A stretch of 64,000 nucleotides of DNA from Pseudomonas lalucatii (lineage in GTDB: Bacteria; Pseudomonadota; Gammaproteobacteria; Pseudomonadales; Pseudomonadaceae), in contig NZ_JADPMV010000002.1 in the NCBI RefSeq assembly GCF_018398425.1, positions 806,001 through 870,000 on the forward strand, in the 5' to 3' direction. How positions within the stretch are numbered: the first letter of the stretch is position 1; the number at the start of each line of letters is the position of its first letter. The notes beneath the pieces are model-generated. The model worked only from the letters and a program-made list of their open reading frames with translations, ran no database searches and was not told the DNA's origin. Positions 1 through 10,976 of the stretch are shown here, in pieces. Position numbers and translations under genes: made by a program.

Positions 1-199
1 GGGGGTCCGCATTGACCAGTTCGGCGACCTGGCGGCGGGCGTTCTCCACCGCTTCTTCGGCCTTCCAGCCGAACACGTGGGAGCGCGACGCCGGGTTACC
101 GAAGTTGCCATCGACCAGCAGGCACTCACTCATCTTCTGGGCGACACGCGGGTCGACCGGCGTGGTGGCGGAATAATCGAGGTAAATCGGCAATTTCAT
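1..199 (-). CDS. iscS: Cysteine desulfurase IscS, N-terminal part (cut by window edge)
   Basis: Only the first 66 codons are present; the gene reads leftward out of the window. The start [19 protein letters not shown] is the usual IscS N-terminus. The family is a PLP enzyme that takes sulfur from L-cysteine (leaving alanine) and passes it as a persulfide to IscU for Fe-S cluster assembly and to tRNA thiolation enzymes. The catalytic lysine and cysteine lie outside the window. The ATG is 49 nt after the iscR stop, so it is the second gene of the isc operon, transcribed from the iscR promoter. Confidence 0.95.
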   Translation of the reverse strand, partial: MKLPIYLDYSATTPVDPRVAQKMSECLLVDGNFGNPASRSHVFGWKAEEAVENARRQVAELVNADP

Positions 200-248
200 T
201 GACTCTCTCCTATCAGGTCACAGGCCTCGCAGCCCGGCGCCCTTGCAT

Positions 249-743
249 TCAATCGACGGTGGACGCTTCAATCTTGTCCAGATGCGGCATCAAGCCACTG
301 CTGCAGCGACGCTGATCCTGACGCTGAGCGACTTCCTGCACCTCGCGGCGCGCCACCAGGTCGGCGAGGCTGATGCCACTGAGGAATTCGTGAATTTGCT
401 GACTGAGGTCGCACCACAGGTGATGGGTCAGGCAGGTATCACCCGCATGACAGTCGCCCTGCCCCTGACAACGGGTGGCGTCGACCGATTCGTTGACCGC
501 GTCGATCACCTGGGCCACCTGGATGCCGCGCATGTCGCGCGACAGCTGATAGCCGCCGCCCGGACCGCGCACGCTCGAGACCAGGTTGCCGCGCCGCAAC
601 TTGGCGAACAACTGCTCCAGATAGGACAGGGAGATACCCTGCCGCTCGGAGATGTCGGCAAGCGACACCGGACCATGCTGCGCATGGAGCGCGAGGTCGA
701 GCATCGCCGTGACGGCGTAGCGGCCTTTGGTGGTCAGTCGCAT
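249..743 (-). CDS. iscR: Fe-S cluster-sensing transcriptional regulator IscR
   Basis: A 164-residue Rrf2-family winged-helix regulator that senses [2Fe-2S] status and represses its own isc operon when loaded. The recognition helix region is at about residues 28-65 ([19 protein letters not shown] start, GPGGGYQL wing). The three cluster ligands C92, C98 and C104 plus H107 are all present with the family spacing, so the sensor should be functional. It is the first gene of the operon, followed by iscS. A matching type 1 IscR operator and promoter sit just upstream, which supports autoregulation. Confidence 0.97.
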   Translation of the reverse strand: MRLTTKGRYAVTAMLDLALHAQHGPVSLADISERQGISLSYLEQLFAKLRRGNLVSSVRGPGGGYQLSRDMRGIQVAQVIDAVNESVDATRCQGQGDCHAGDTCLTHHLWCDLSQQIHEFLSGISLADLVARREVQEVAQRQDQRRCSSGLMPHLDKIEASTVD

Positions 744-775
744 GGAGGGTTACCACGGGATCACTGTGTGCCGCG

Positions 776-808
776 AGTATGCAATTCCCGAGTATTTAAG
801 TCAACTAT
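776..808 (-). promoter_or_regulatory. iscR promoter with overlapping type 1 IscR operator
   Basis: On the minus strand, -35 TTGACT (799-804) and -10 CATACT (776-781) are 17 bp apart. Overlapping the -35 is a 25-bp partial palindrome at 784-808 that matches the known type 1 IscR consensus at 22 of 25 positions by my count. Holo-IscR bound here would block RNA polymerase, the known isc feedback loop. The site is inferred from the motif only. Confidence 0.75.
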
Positions 809-881
809 AAGACCTATGGATTCACTCGGAATTGAACGAGGCGAAGGGCGCGCAGCATAGCAAAATGCCGCGCGCCACGCA

Positions 882-1661
882 TCAGGCGACCGGCTTGCCG
901 TCCTGATCCTTGCAGACGCCGGCGAAATCCTCGTCGCGCAGCGCCGGCAACTCCTTCGCGCAGTAGTCGCTACCCAGGGCGGTGAGCGCACTGCACATGC
1001 CCTCCAGCCGGCCATCGACCGCCTGCAGATGATCGAGCAGCTGACCGATGGCACGCGCCACCGGATCGGGCATGTCCTGACCGACCCCGTAGGCATCGAA
1101 GCCGAGCTTCTCCGCCATGGCCTGACGCTTGGCCTCCTGCTCGCCATCGACCTTGACGATGATCCGCCCCGGGATACCCACGGCCGTCGCGCCGGCCGGC
1201 ACCGCCTTGGTCACCACGGCATTGGAGCCGATCTTCGCGCCGGCGCCGACCGTGAAGGGGCCCAGCACCTTGGCGCCCGCCCCGACCACCACGCCATCCT
1301 CCAGGGTCGGATGGCGCTTGCCCTTGTTCCAGCTGGTGCCGCCCAGGGTCACCCCCTGATACAGGGTGACATCATTGCCGATCTCGGCCGTCTCGCCGAT
1401 GACGATGCCCATGCCATGGTCGATGAAGAAGCGCCGACCGATCTTCGCTCCGGGGTGAATCTCGATGCCGGTCAGCCAGCGCCCGAAGTTGGAGACCATG
1501 CGCGCCAGCCACTTCCAACCCGCGCCCCACAAGGCATGCGCCGCGCGATGCAGCCAGACCGCATGCAGACCCGGGTAGCAGGTGACCACCTCCAGTGCAT
1601 TACGCGCCGCCGGATCACGATGGAATACACTCTGGATATCTTCCCGCATGCGCTCAAACAT
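882..1661 (-). CDS. cysE: Serine O-acetyltransferase
   Basis: CysE transfers acetyl from acetyl-CoA to L-serine, giving O-acetylserine, the first committed step of cysteine synthesis. The 259-residue protein has the helical N-terminal domain ([20 protein letters not shown]) followed by the left-handed beta-helix of hexapeptide repeats (about residues 80-180), with [12 protein letters not shown] and [16 protein letters not shown] as active-site stretches. I chose the ATG at 1661, which has a GGGGA-type ribosome binding site and matches family length; a start 10 codons upstream is possible. It overlaps the trmJ stop by 8 nt, so the two are co-transcribed. Its position before iscR-iscS fits a cysteine supply role for Fe-S assembly. 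Confidence 0.95.
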   Translation of the reverse strand: MFERMREDIQSVFHRDPAARNALEVVTCYPGLHAVWLHRAAHALWGAGWKWLARMVSNFGRWLTGIEIHPGAKIGRRFFIDHGMGIVIGETAEIGNDVTLYQGVTLGGTSWNKGKRHPTLEDGVVVGAGAKVLGPFTVGAGAKIGSNAVVTKAVPAGATAVGIPGRIIVKVDGEQEAKRQAMAEKLGFDAYGVGQDMPDPVARAIGQLLDHLQAVDGRLEGMCSALTALGSDYCAKELPALRDEDFAGVCKDQDGKPVA

Positions 1662-2433
1662 CAGATTTCCCCTGCCTATGGTGCTCACCACGCGCAGCCT
1701 TGACGGTCTCCGTCAGAATGCCGCGCAAGATATTCATTTCCAGCTTGCTGATGCCACTGCGCCCATATAACCGACGCAGACGACTCATCAGGTGCCGCGG
1801 CTTGGCCGGATCGAGAAAGCCGATCTCCACCAAGGACAACTCCAGGTGCGCATAGAAGGACTCCAGCTCGTCCGCCGTCACCGGCTGCATGTCCAGCATG
1901 GCGGTGGTCTCCTGCTTGGCCACCTTGGTCGGCCGATCCTGGGCCGCCAGCCAGGCCATGCGCACCTCGTAGGCCAGCACCTGCACCGCCGCCGCCAGAT
2001 TCAGCGAGCTGAACTGCGGGTCGGACGGAATATGCACATGAAACTGACAGCGCTGCAGCTCTTCATTGGTCAGGCCGGCGTATTCGCGCCCGAACACCAG
2101 CGCCACCTCGCCGCCCTGCGCGGCCTGCTCGCAGCTCGCCACCCCGCACTCGCGCGGGTCGAGCAGCGGCCAGGGGATGCGCCGATCCCGCGCACTGGTA
2201 CCCAGCACCAGGCTGCAGCCGACCAGCGCCTCCTCCAGCGTGCCGACCACCTGGGCGGCGTCGAGAATATCCGTGGCGCCGGAGGCCCGCGCCACCGCGT
2301 CGCCACTGGGAAAATCGACCGGATCGACCAGCACCAGGCGCGACAGCCCCATGTTCTTCATGGCACGCGCCGCACCGCCGATATTGCCCGGATGACTGGT
2401 GTTGACCAAAACCACGCGAATATTCTGCAGCAA
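1654..2433 (-). CDS. trmJ: tRNA (cytidine/uridine-2'-O-)-methyltransferase TrmJ
   Basis: A 259-residue SPOUT-class methyltransferase that 2'-O-methylates position 32 in the anticodon loop of several tRNAs with S-adenosylmethionine. The N-terminal SpoU domain shows [18 protein letters not shown], then [11 protein letters not shown] and [17 protein letters not shown], the three conserved SPOUT motifs forming the trefoil knot. The C-terminal third is the TrmJ-specific extension. It overlaps cysE and is divergent from suhB across a 145-bp gap. Confidence 0.95.
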   Translation of the reverse strand: MLQNIRVVLVNTSHPGNIGGAARAMKNMGLSRLVLVDPVDFPSGDAVARASGATDILDAAQVVGTLEEALVGCSLVLGTSARDRRIPWPLLDPRECGVASCEQAAQGGEVALVFGREYAGLTNEELQRCQFHVHIPSDPQFSSLNLAAAVQVLAYEVRMAWLAAQDRPTKVAKQETTAMLDMQPVTADELESFYAHLELSLVEIGFLDPAKPRHLMSRLRRLYGRSGISKLEMNILRGILTETVKAARGEHHRQGKSDV

Positions 2434-2538
2434 CTCGAGCGCTCACATTGCAAATACAAGGGGAGGAAATCTTACAGAACCCCCCCCATTAATGCCATGC
2501 GCAGCGCAGGCGGCACTTCAACCAACGGGCTTTTCTGC

Positions 2539-2544
2539 TAGAAT
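2539..2544 (+). promoter_or_regulatory. Possible -10 element of the suhB promoter
   Basis: TAGAAT preceded by TGC (extended -10 form) lies 35 nt upstream of the suhB ATG. No good -35 is visible at the expected distance (CTTCAA at 2516-2521), so this is a weak call based on one hexamer. Confidence 0.35.
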
Positions 2545-2578
2545 GGCCGGCTTTCTTTAACGACCCAGGTGAACATCC

Positions 2579-3394
2579 ATGCAGCCCATGCTGAATATCG
2601 CGCTGCGCGCAGCCCGTAGCGCCGGTGAAATGATCTTCCGCTCGATCGAACGCTTGGACGTCATCTCGGTCGACGAGAAGGATGCCAAAGATTACGTGAC
2701 GGAGATCGACCGCTCCGCCGAGCAGTTGATCATCCAGGCGCTGCGCAAGGCCTACCCGAACCACGGCTTCCTCGGCGAAGAAGGCGCCGCGATCGAAGGC
2801 AGCGGCGAGGGCGCCGACTACCAGTGGATCATCGACCCGCTGGACGGCACCACCAACTTCATCCGCGGCGTCCCCCACTTCGCCGTCAGCGTGGCCTGCA
2901 AGTACCGTGGCCGCCTGGAGCACGCGGTGATCATCGATCCGGTGCGCCAGGAGGAGTTCACCGCCAGCCGCGGCCGCGGCGCCGCCCTCAACGGCCGCCG
3001 CCTGCGCGTCAGCACGCGCAAGAGCCTGGACGGCGCCCTGCTCGGCACCGGCTTCCCGTTCCGCGACAGCCAACTGGACAACCTGGAAAACTACCTCGGG
3101 ATGTTCCGCAGCCTGGTCGGCCAGACCGCCGGCGTACGCCGCGCGGGTGCCGCCAGCCTGGACCTGGCCTACGTCGCCGCCGGGCGCTTCGACGCCTTCT
3201 GGGAATTCGGCCTGTCGGAGTGGGACATGGCGGCCGGCGCCCTGCTGATCCAGGAAGCAGGCGGCCTGGTCAGCGACTTCAGCGGCGGCCATGAATTCCT
3301 CGAGAAGGGCCAGATCGTCGCCGGCAACACCAAGTGCTTCAAGGCCGTGCTGACCGCCATCCAGCCGCACCTGTCGGCGAGCCTGAAACGCTAA
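2579..3394 (+). CDS. suhB: Inositol-1-monophosphatase family protein SuhB
   Basis: A 271-residue Mg2+-dependent phosphatase of the inositol monophosphatase superfamily. Metal-binding motifs are intact: GEEG (66-69), DPLDGTTNF (86-94) and the late WD (215-216). SuhB homologues also act in ribosomal RNA transcription antitermination in E. coli and in virulence regulation in P. aeruginosa, so the physiological role may be regulatory rather than metabolic. The ATG has AGGTGA at a suitable distance. It is monocistronic: divergent from trmJ and followed by a terminator. Confidence 0.95.
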   Translation: MQPMLNIALRAARSAGEMIFRSIERLDVISVDEKDAKDYVTEIDRSAEQLIIQALRKAYPNHGFLGEEGAAIEGSGEGADYQWIIDPLDGTTNFIRGVPHFAVSVACKYRGRLEHAVIIDPVRQEEFTASRGRGAALNGRRLRVSTRKSLDGALLGTGFPFRDSQLDNLENYLGMFRSLVGQTAGVRRAGAASLDLAYVAAGRFDAFWEFGLSEWDMAAGALLIQEAGGLVSDFSGGHEFLEKGQIVAGNTKCFKAVLTAIQPHLSASLKR

Positions 3395-3416
3395 GCGGCG
3401 CCAGACGAACACAAGA

Positions 3417-3440
3417 AACCGGCCTCGCGCCGGTTTTTTA
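3417..3440 (+). terminator. Intrinsic terminator of suhB
   Basis: A perfect 7-bp stem AACCGGC/GCCGGTT (3417-3423 and 3429-3435) with a CTCGC loop, followed by a run of Ts to 3439. Confidence 0.85.
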
Positions 3441-3451
3441 TCGCCCACGAA

Positions 3452-3473
3452 AAAGCGCCCCGCGGGGCGCTTT
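3452..3473 (-). terminator. Palindromic terminator at the end of the glycine-zipper gene
   Basis: A 22-bp perfect palindrome with arms AAAGCGCCCCG/CGGGGCGCTTT between the convergent suhB and glycine-zipper genes. It has short T runs on both sides and could act in both directions. Confidence 0.65.
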
Positions 3474-3496
3474 CTACGAACCAGAGTGGCGGCGCA

Positions 3497-4036
3497 TCAC
3501 TGCACGGACTGCGTCAGCACCAACTGGCCATCATCGTCGAGCGGAATCTGCCGACCCGGATCATGATCCATGCGCACCTGCCCGACCTTGCCGTCGAGCT
3601 GGTACTTCACGTCGTAGCCGACCAGCTTCTCGCTGGTATCGGTCACCGTGCTGCAGCGCGTCTCGGTGGTGGTATAGGTATCACCGGCCTGCATGTTCTC
3701 CTGCACCTTGTTGCCGGCATAGCCGCCACCGACCGCACCGGCGACGGTCGCGATCTTCTTGCCGGTGCCGCCACCCACCTGATTGCCGAGCAAGCCACCG
3801 ACCACCGCCCCGATGGCCGTGCCGGCGATGCGATGCTGATCCTGCACCGGCTTCTGCCGGGTCACGGCCACCTCGCGGCATTCCTGACGCGGCGTCTTGA
3901 TGGTCTCCTTGACCGGCTGCACGGCCAGCACCTCCGCGTACTCCGGCGCACTGACCAGCTTGTAGGTCGCCACCGCACCGCCGGCAGTGACCCCCACGGC
4001 ACCCAACACCACACCCACGAGCATCGACTTGTTCAT
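3497..4036 (-). CDS. Glycine zipper 2TM domain envelope protein
   Basis: A 179-residue protein with one N-terminal hydrophobic segment (about residues 5-30), then a basic stretch and a glycine-rich zipper (residues about 72-110, with GTAIGAVVGGLLGNQVGGG and VAGAVGGGYAGNKVQ) typical of Rickettsia 17-kDa/SlyB-like proteins. The C-terminal part (CSTVTDTSEKLVGYDVKYQLD) is a conserved periplasmic tail. I see no lipobox, so it is probably anchored by the N-terminal helix. In P. aeruginosa a similar gene sits in the same place between suhB and secF. Function is unknown; a role in envelope integrity is a guess from the domain. Confidence 0.8.
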   Translation of the reverse strand: MNKSMLVGVVLGAVGVTAGGAVATYKLVSAPEYAEVLAVQPVKETIKTPRQECREVAVTRQKPVQDQHRIAGTAIGAVVGGLLGNQVGGGTGKKIATVAGAVGGGYAGNKVQENMQAGDTYTTTETRCSTVTDTSEKLVGYDVKYQLDGKVGQVRMDHDPGRQIPLDDDGQLVLTQSVQ

Positions 4037-4160
4037 GGCCCTCTCCCGATTTCCAGTCCATCCGGCGCATCCCGCCTCATTCGCAGGGTTTGACCGGACG
4101 GCCTCGCGGCAAGTTCCGCGACGCTCACGCCGAAAACCGTGCGCGACCGGGCGCAGGCAC

Positions 4161-5066
4161 TCAGGGACGCTCGTCGACCTCTTCGGTCACCACCGGCGGG
4201 ATCAGGTCCTCGACCGCCAGGTCGAGCCATATCAGCACCACGTTGGCGATATAGACCGACGAGTAGGTACCGACCAGCACTCCGACGAACAGCGCAATGG
4301 CGAAACCGAACAGGTTGTCGCCGGCGAACAGCAGCAGCGCGCCGACGGCCAGCAAGGTGGAGATCGAGGTCGCCAAGGTACGCAGCAGGGTCTGGGTGGT
4401 GGAGATGTTGATGTTGTCGACCAGGCTGGTCTTGCGCAGCACGCGGAAGTTCTCGCGCACCCGGTCGAACACCACGATGGTGTCGTTCAGCGAGTAGCCG
4501 ATGATCGCCAGCAGGGCCGCCAACACCGTCAGGTCGAAGGTGATCTGGAAGAACGACAGGATGCCCAGGGTGACGATGACGTCATGCACCAGGGAGACGA
4601 TGGCGCCCAGGGAGAACTTCCACTGGAAGCGGAAGGCCAGGTACAGCATGATCCCGCCGAGCGCCAGGAGCATGCCGAGGCCGCCCTGATCACGCAGCTC
4701 CTCGCCCACCTGCGGACCGACGAACTCGACCTTCTTTACCTCCAGCGCATCGCCGGACTGGCGCAAGGCCGTGGCCACCTTATTGCCCAGGTCGGGGTCG
4801 TCGCCCTGCATGCGCACCACCACATCGGTGGTGGCACCGAAGCTCTGCACCACCGCATCGGCGAACCCGGCACCGGCCAGTTGCGCGCGCACCTTGCCGA
4901 GATCGGCCGGCTGCTCGTAGCCCAGCTCGATCTGGGTGCCGCCGGTGAAGTCCAGCCCCAGGTTCAGGCCCTTGATAAACAGGCTGCCCAACGACAGGAG
5001 CGTCAGCACCAGCGTGAGGGCGAACGCGAGATTGCGCACGCCCATGAAGTTGATCGTACGATTCAT
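4161..5066 (-). CDS. secF: Protein translocase subunit SecF
   Basis: A 301-residue RND-fold inner-membrane protein. With SecD and YajC it uses the proton gradient to pull secreted proteins through SecYEG. Visible features: first TM near residues 8-28, a short periplasmic domain beginning GLDFTGGTQIELGYEQPAD, then five further TM segments; the TM motif YSLNDTIVVFDRVREN is the SecF signature. It begins 9 nt after the secD stop, so it is translated from the same message. Length is normal. Confidence 0.98.
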   Translation of the reverse strand: MNRTINFMGVRNLAFALTLVLTLLSLGSLFIKGLNLGLDFTGGTQIELGYEQPADLGKVRAQLAGAGFADAVVQSFGATTDVVVRMQGDDPDLGNKVATALRQSGDALEVKKVEFVGPQVGEELRDQGGLGMLLALGGIMLYLAFRFQWKFSLGAIVSLVHDVIVTLGILSFFQITFDLTVLAALLAIIGYSLNDTIVVFDRVRENFRVLRKTSLVDNINISTTQTLLRTLATSISTLLAVGALLLFAGDNLFGFAIALFVGVLVGTYSSVYIANVVLIWLDLAVEDLIPPVVTEEVDERP

Positions 5067-5075
5067 CTCGACCCC

Positions 5076-6944
5076 TTAGATCCACAGCTTCTTGAAGTCA
5101 CGCCCACCGACACTCAGGTTGACCAAGGCGCGCGTCACCAGAATGGCGGTGAACATCGAGGTCAGGATCCCCAGCGACAGGGTCACGGCGAAGCCCTTGA
5201 CCGGACCGGTGCCCATGGCGAAGAGAATGCCGCCGACCAGCAAGGTGGTCAGGTTGGCATCGACGATGGCCGTGAAGGCGCGATCGAAGCCTTCGTGCAC
5301 GGCCCGCTGAATCGACATGCCGTTGGCGATCTCCTCGCGAATGCGCGAGAAGATCAGCACGTTGGCATCCACCGCCATGCCCATGGTCAGGACGATGCCG
5401 GCGATGCCCGGCAGGGTCAGGGTGGCGCTGAGCAGCGACATCAACGCCAGCAGCAGGACCATGTTCAAACCCAGCGCCAGGGTCGCCAGCACGCCGAAGT
5501 AGCGGTAGATGGCGACGATGAACAGCGAGACGAACAGCATGCCCCACAGCGACGCATCGACGCCCTTGGCGATGTTGTCGGCCCCCAGGCTCGGACCGAT
5601 GGTGCGCTCTTCGGCGAAGTACATCGGCGCCGCCAGGCCACCGGCACGCAGCAGCAGGGCCAGCTCGGAAGACTCGCCCTGGCCGTCCAGGCCGGTGATG
5701 CGGAACTGGCTGCCGAGCGGCGACTGGATGGTCGCCAGGCTGATGATCTTCTTCTCCTCGACGAAGCCGGGGATCGCCACTTCCTGCTCGACGCCATCGA
5801 CCACCTGGCGTGCGTAGCGGGTCACCGGCTTCTGTTCGATGAAGATCACCGCCATGCTGCGGCCGACATTGTTACGCGTGGCCCGGTTCATCAGGTCGCC
5901 GCCGTGGCCATCCAGGCGGATATTCACCTGCGGCCGGCCGTTCTCGTCGAAGCTGGCCTGAGCATCGGTGACCTGGTCACCGGTAATGATCAGCTCGCGC
6001 TCGAGCTGTACCGGCGGCCGGCCCTCTTCGCGAAACTCGAAGGTCTCGGTGGAGGCTCGCGACGCATCCAACTCGGCCTGCAGGCGGAACTCGAGGTTGG
6101 CGGTCTTGCCGAGAATGCGCTTGGCCTCGGCGGTATCCTGCACGCCCGGCAGTTCCACCACGATGCGGTTGGCGCCCTGGCGCTGGACCAGCGGCTCGGC
6201 CACGCCGAGTTCGTTGACCCGGTTGCGCACCGTGGTCAGGTTCTGCTTGATCGAATACTCGCGAATCTCGGCGAGCTTGGCCGGAGTCAGAGTCAGGCGC
6301 AGCACCTGCATCTCGTTACGCTCGACGGCGGTCAGCTCGAAATCGGTGAAATCTTTGCGGATCAGGCGCTGCGCCTGCTCCAGCGTCGCCTCGTCGGCGA
6401 AGCCCAGCTGAATGGCGCCGGCGGCCTCGGGCAGGCTGCGGTAGCGTACCCGCTCCTTGCGCAGCAGGCTCTTGACCTCGCCCTCATAGACCTTGCGCCG
6501 GGCATCCAGGGCCTTGTCCATGTCCACTTCCAGCAGGAAGTGCACACCACCGGACAGGTCCAGACCCAGCTTCATCGGCCCGGCGCCCAGGTTGCGCAGC
6601 CAGTCCGGGGTGGTCTGCGCCAGGTTCAGGGCGACCACGAAGTCGCCACCCAGGACCCGACGCACCACGTCCTTGGCCGGCAGCTGATCTTCCTGGCTGG
6701 CCAGACGCAGCAAGCCGCCGCGGCCCTGCTCGGCCAGGCTCATTGCCTTGACCTCGATGCCCGCCTCACGCAGCGCACGGCCGGCACGCTCCAGGTCGGC
6801 CTGCTCGACGCGCATCGCCGTGCTGTTGCCGCTGATCTGGATCGCCGGATCGTCCGGGTAGAGGTTGGGTGCCGAATAAATGAAGCCGATCGCCAGCACA
6901 GCCACGATCAGCAGGTACTTCCACAGAGGAAACTTATTGAGCAT
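5076..6944 (-). CDS. secD: Protein translocase subunit SecD
   Basis: A 622-residue partner of SecF with an N-terminal TM (MLNKFPLWKYLLIVAVLAI), a large periplasmic region (P1 head plus base, about residues 30-445) containing LGLDLSGGVHFLLEVDMD, and five C-terminal TM helices including GIVLTMGMAVDANVLIFSRI, where the conserved Asp contributes to proton coupling. Length and motifs are those of a complete SecD. It lies 62 nt downstream of yajC and 9 nt upstream of secF, giving the conserved yajC-secD-secF operon. Confidence 0.98.
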   Translation of the reverse strand: MLNKFPLWKYLLIVAVLAIGFIYSAPNLYPDDPAIQISGNSTAMRVEQADLERAGRALREAGIEVKAMSLAEQGRGGLLRLASQEDQLPAKDVVRRVLGGDFVVALNLAQTTPDWLRNLGAGPMKLGLDLSGGVHFLLEVDMDKALDARRKVYEGEVKSLLRKERVRYRSLPEAAGAIQLGFADEATLEQAQRLIRKDFTDFELTAVERNEMQVLRLTLTPAKLAEIREYSIKQNLTTVRNRVNELGVAEPLVQRQGANRIVVELPGVQDTAEAKRILGKTANLEFRLQAELDASRASTETFEFREEGRPPVQLERELIITGDQVTDAQASFDENGRPQVNIRLDGHGGDLMNRATRNNVGRSMAVIFIEQKPVTRYARQVVDGVEQEVAIPGFVEEKKIISLATIQSPLGSQFRITGLDGQGESSELALLLRAGGLAAPMYFAEERTIGPSLGADNIAKGVDASLWGMLFVSLFIVAIYRYFGVLATLALGLNMVLLLALMSLLSATLTLPGIAGIVLTMGMAVDANVLIFSRIREEIANGMSIQRAVHEGFDRAFTAIVDANLTTLLVGGILFAMGTGPVKGFAVTLSLGILTSMFTAILVTRALVNLSVGGRDFKKLWI

Positions 6945-7006
6945 GACGCCGCCCGTTATGACGCGGGGCGCATTTAGCGCCCCGTCGAATGGTGATGATG
7001 TGGAGC

Positions 7007-7342
7007 TCAGATGGCTTTCAGCGTGCCCTTGGGCAGGGTCGCGGCGATGGCCACCTTCTGGATCTTCAGCTCGACGGTGTCGGACGCCTCGATGACCACG
7101 AAGTCGTCGCTGACCTTGGTGACCTTGCCGGCGATGCCGCCGCTGGTCACCACCTCGTCACCCTTCTGCAGGTTGCCGATCAGGTTCTTGTGCTCCTTGG
7201 CCCGCTTGGCCTGAGGACGCCAGATCATCAGGTAGAAGATGACCAGGAAACCGACCAGGAACACCCACTCGAAACCGGTGCCGGCAGGACCGGCGGCCGG
7301 GGCAGCCGCTTCGGCGTATGCAGCGGGAATCAAAAAGCTCAT
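7007..7342 (-). CDS. yajC: Preprotein translocase subunit YajC
   Basis: A 111-residue single-pass membrane protein associated with SecDF. The TM is at about residues 24-42 (FEWVFLVGFLVIFYLMIW), followed by a basic stretch and a small beta-rich cytoplasmic domain (GDEVVTSGGIAGKVTKVSDD). The reading frame is open much further upstream, but the ATG at 7342 has a strong AGGAG site 6 nt before it and matches the family N-terminus (MSFLIPAAYAEA), so I use it. First gene of yajC-secD-secF and 41 nt after the tgt stop. Confidence 0.97.
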   Translation of the reverse strand: MSFLIPAAYAEAAAPAAGPAGTGFEWVFLVGFLVIFYLMIWRPQAKRAKEHKNLIGNLQKGDEVVTSGGIAGKVTKVSDDFVVIEASDTVELKIQKVAIAATLPKGTLKAI

Positions 7343-7383
7343 GTAACACTCCTGTTGGAAAGGTCTTTTAGAACAGCGATAGA

Positions 7384-9563
<2,180 letters not shown>

Positions 9564-9635
9564 GGCGGGAAAGGGAGTCGAATTTCAGGGCGGCAAAGCT
9601 TACCGGAATTCCCCCATGCTGGCCACGCAAGTGGA

Positions 9636-9664
9636 TTGACCGGGCGCAACCGCCTCCCTATACT
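9636..9664 (+). promoter_or_regulatory. Sigma-70 promoter of tRNA-Leu
   Basis: TTGACC (9636-9641) and TATACT (9659-9664) with an exact 17-bp spacer and a GC-rich discriminator. The tRNA 5' end is 14 nt downstream of the -10. This is the clearest consensus promoter in the window and typical of stable RNA genes. Confidence 0.85.
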
Positions 9665-9677
9665 GCGCCGCCATTGT

Positions 9678-9762
9678 GCCCCGGTGGCGGAACCGGTAGA
9701 CGCGGCGGATTCAAAATCCGTTTCCGAAAGGAGTGGGAGTTCGAGTCTCCCCCGGGGCACCA
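9678..9762 (+). tRNA. tRNA-Leu (anticodon CAA)
   Basis: An 85-nt class II tRNA with encoded CCA. The acceptor stem GCCCCGG pairs with CCGGGGC, there is a TTCAAAA anticodon loop closed by a GCGGA/TCCGT stem, a long variable arm and the T-arm GTTCGAGTC. It reads UUG codons. No direct repeat of its 3' end was seen nearby, so there is no sign that an integrative element uses it. Confidence 0.97.
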
Positions 9763-10102
9763 ATGATCCTTCCTGCCGCCTTACCCCTGCGTAAAGTGGC
9801 GCCGCGCAGTCGACCGGACTGCGACTCCCGCACCCCGAGTCCAGCTGGCACAGGCATCTCCGACAGCCTGCAAACAGCCTCGATCGACCGCGATTCTCGG
9901 GCCGCGCCGGGGTTGGCATTTGCCCAAAAGTTAGCGTAGAGTGATTGAACTGTGTTTGCATGGGTCGCCGTGAATCGTGACCTGATGCAGTAGATCCTCC
10001 AGATCCGCTACATCCCGCTCGACTTCTATTACTCTTTGCAACCAGTCTCAGTCCTCTATTATTTAGGGGCTGTCATCAACTCTAGTTTCAAGGAAATAAG
10101 AC
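9763..10102 (+). other. Gene-free interval: tRNA to cold-shock gene, probable csp leader
   Basis: 340 bp without a convincing gene. The right half is less GC-rich than the surroundings and leads into the cold-shock gene; a long untranslated leader is normal for CspA-family genes. A possible promoter is TTGCAA (10036-10041) with TATTAT (10057-10062), but the 15-bp spacer is short. No obvious terminator follows the tRNA. Confidence 0.4.
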
Positions 10103-10315
10103 ATGTCGAATCGTCAGAACGGTACCGTCAAGTGGTTTAACGACGAGAAAGGTTTTGGTTTTATCACTCCCGAAAGCGGTCCGGATCTGTTCGTGCACTT
10201 CCGCGCGATCGAAGGCAACGGCTTCAAGAGCCTGAAAGAAGGCCAGAAAGTCAGCTTCGTAGCTGTGCAAGGTCAAAAAGGCATGCAGGCTGACCAGGTT
10301 CAAGTCCTGGGCTAA
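10103..10315 (+). CDS. Cold-shock protein, CspA family
   Basis: A 70-residue single cold-shock domain protein that binds single-stranded RNA or DNA and acts as an RNA chaperone. RNA-binding motifs RNP1 (KGFGFI) and RNP2 (LFVHF) are intact. The ATG follows AAGGAAATAAG. It is monocistronic, ending in a strong terminator. Which csp paralogue it is (cold-inducible or constitutive) cannot be told from the sequence alone. Confidence 0.95.
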   Translation: MSNRQNGTVKWFNDEKGFGFITPESGPDLFVHFRAIEGNGFKSLKEGQKVSFVAVQGQKGMQADQVQVLG

Positions 10316-10331
10316 ACCTGCCGCCTTGAAG

Positions 10332-10362
10332 AACCCCTGATGGCAGCATCAGGGGTTTTTTT
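10332..10362 (+). terminator. Intrinsic terminator of the cold-shock gene
   Basis: A perfect 11-bp stem AACCCCTGATG/CATCAGGGGTT with a GCAG loop, followed by seven Ts. Confidence 0.92.
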
Positions 10363-10427
10363 ATGCCTGAAAGTACATAAAAGCACACACGAAAGACTCC
10401 TCAGTACTATTGCCCGACGAGCCCTCC

Positions 10428-10922
10428 ATGCCGAAACACCTGCTGCGCCCGCACGGTGACTTCCCCGCCGCCGGCCTGAGCCGCCGCCTCGCGGCACTGT
10501 TCTACGATTTCCTGCTGTGCATCGCCCTGCTCATAGTCGTGACCTTCATCTACAAGCTGGCGCTCATGGGCTTCTATGGCGAAGCGCAGCTCAAGCGGCT
10601 GTCCGACGCCGGCGCCCTGGACGGCGACCCCCTGCTGTCGACCCTGCTGCTGCTGAGCCTGTTCGGCTTCTTCGCCAAGTTCTGGACCCACAACGGCCAG
10701 ACCCTGGGCATGCAGGTCTGGGGCCTCCGCATCCAGAATCCGGACGGCAGCGCCATCGACCTGTGGCAGGCACTGCTGCGCTTCCTGGTCGCCATCGCCT
10801 CCTGGCTGTGCCTCGGCCTGGGTTTCCTGTGGGTCCTCTGGGACAAGGAAAAACGCAGCTGGCATGACATCTATTCCGCCAGCCGTACCGTGCAGCTGCC
10901 GAAGAACATCCACAAGAAGTAG
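10428..10922 (+). CDS. RDD family membrane protein
   Basis: A 164-residue inner-membrane protein with the RDD signature: the RRLAALFYD segment opens TM1 (about 20-45), with further hydrophobic helices near 70-90 and 115-140, and FWTHNGQTLGMQVWGLRI between them. It ends with the conserved DKEKRSWHD. RDD proteins are of mixed or unknown function; some have been linked to ion transport. The frame extends to a TTG at 10410, but the ATG at 10428 matches the Pseudomonas homologue at this locus. It shares a terminator with the convergent lptG. Confidence 0.85.
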   Translation: MPKHLLRPHGDFPAAGLSRRLAALFYDFLLCIALLIVVTFIYKLALMGFYGEAQLKRLSDAGALDGDPLLSTLLLLSLFGFFAKFWTHNGQTLGMQVWGLRIQNPDGSAIDLWQALLRFLVAIASWLCLGLGFLWVLWDKEKRSWHDIYSASRTVQLPKNIHKK

Positions 10923-10934
10923 CCATGCGAAATA

Positions 10935-10964
10935 GAAAAGCCGGCAGCGAGCCGGCTTTTCTTT
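10935..10964. terminator. Bidirectional terminator between the RDD gene and lptG
   Basis: A perfect 11-bp stem GAAAAGCCGGC/GCCGGCTTTTC with an AGCGA loop, flanked by T-rich sequence to the right and A-rich sequence to the left, so it can serve both convergent genes. Confidence 0.85.
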
Positions 10965-10976
10965 GACCGCGGCCGG

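Noticed and set aside
3987..6977. A 996-codon open frame on the plus strand opposite secF and secD
   Set aside because: Gln/His/Arg-rich low-complexity translation typical of antisense frames in high-GC genes; the minus strand holds clear SecD and SecF.
9678..9762. tRNA-Leu as a possible integration site for a mobile element
   Set aside because: No integrase gene or repeated tRNA 3' end found nearby; the neighbouring genes are core.
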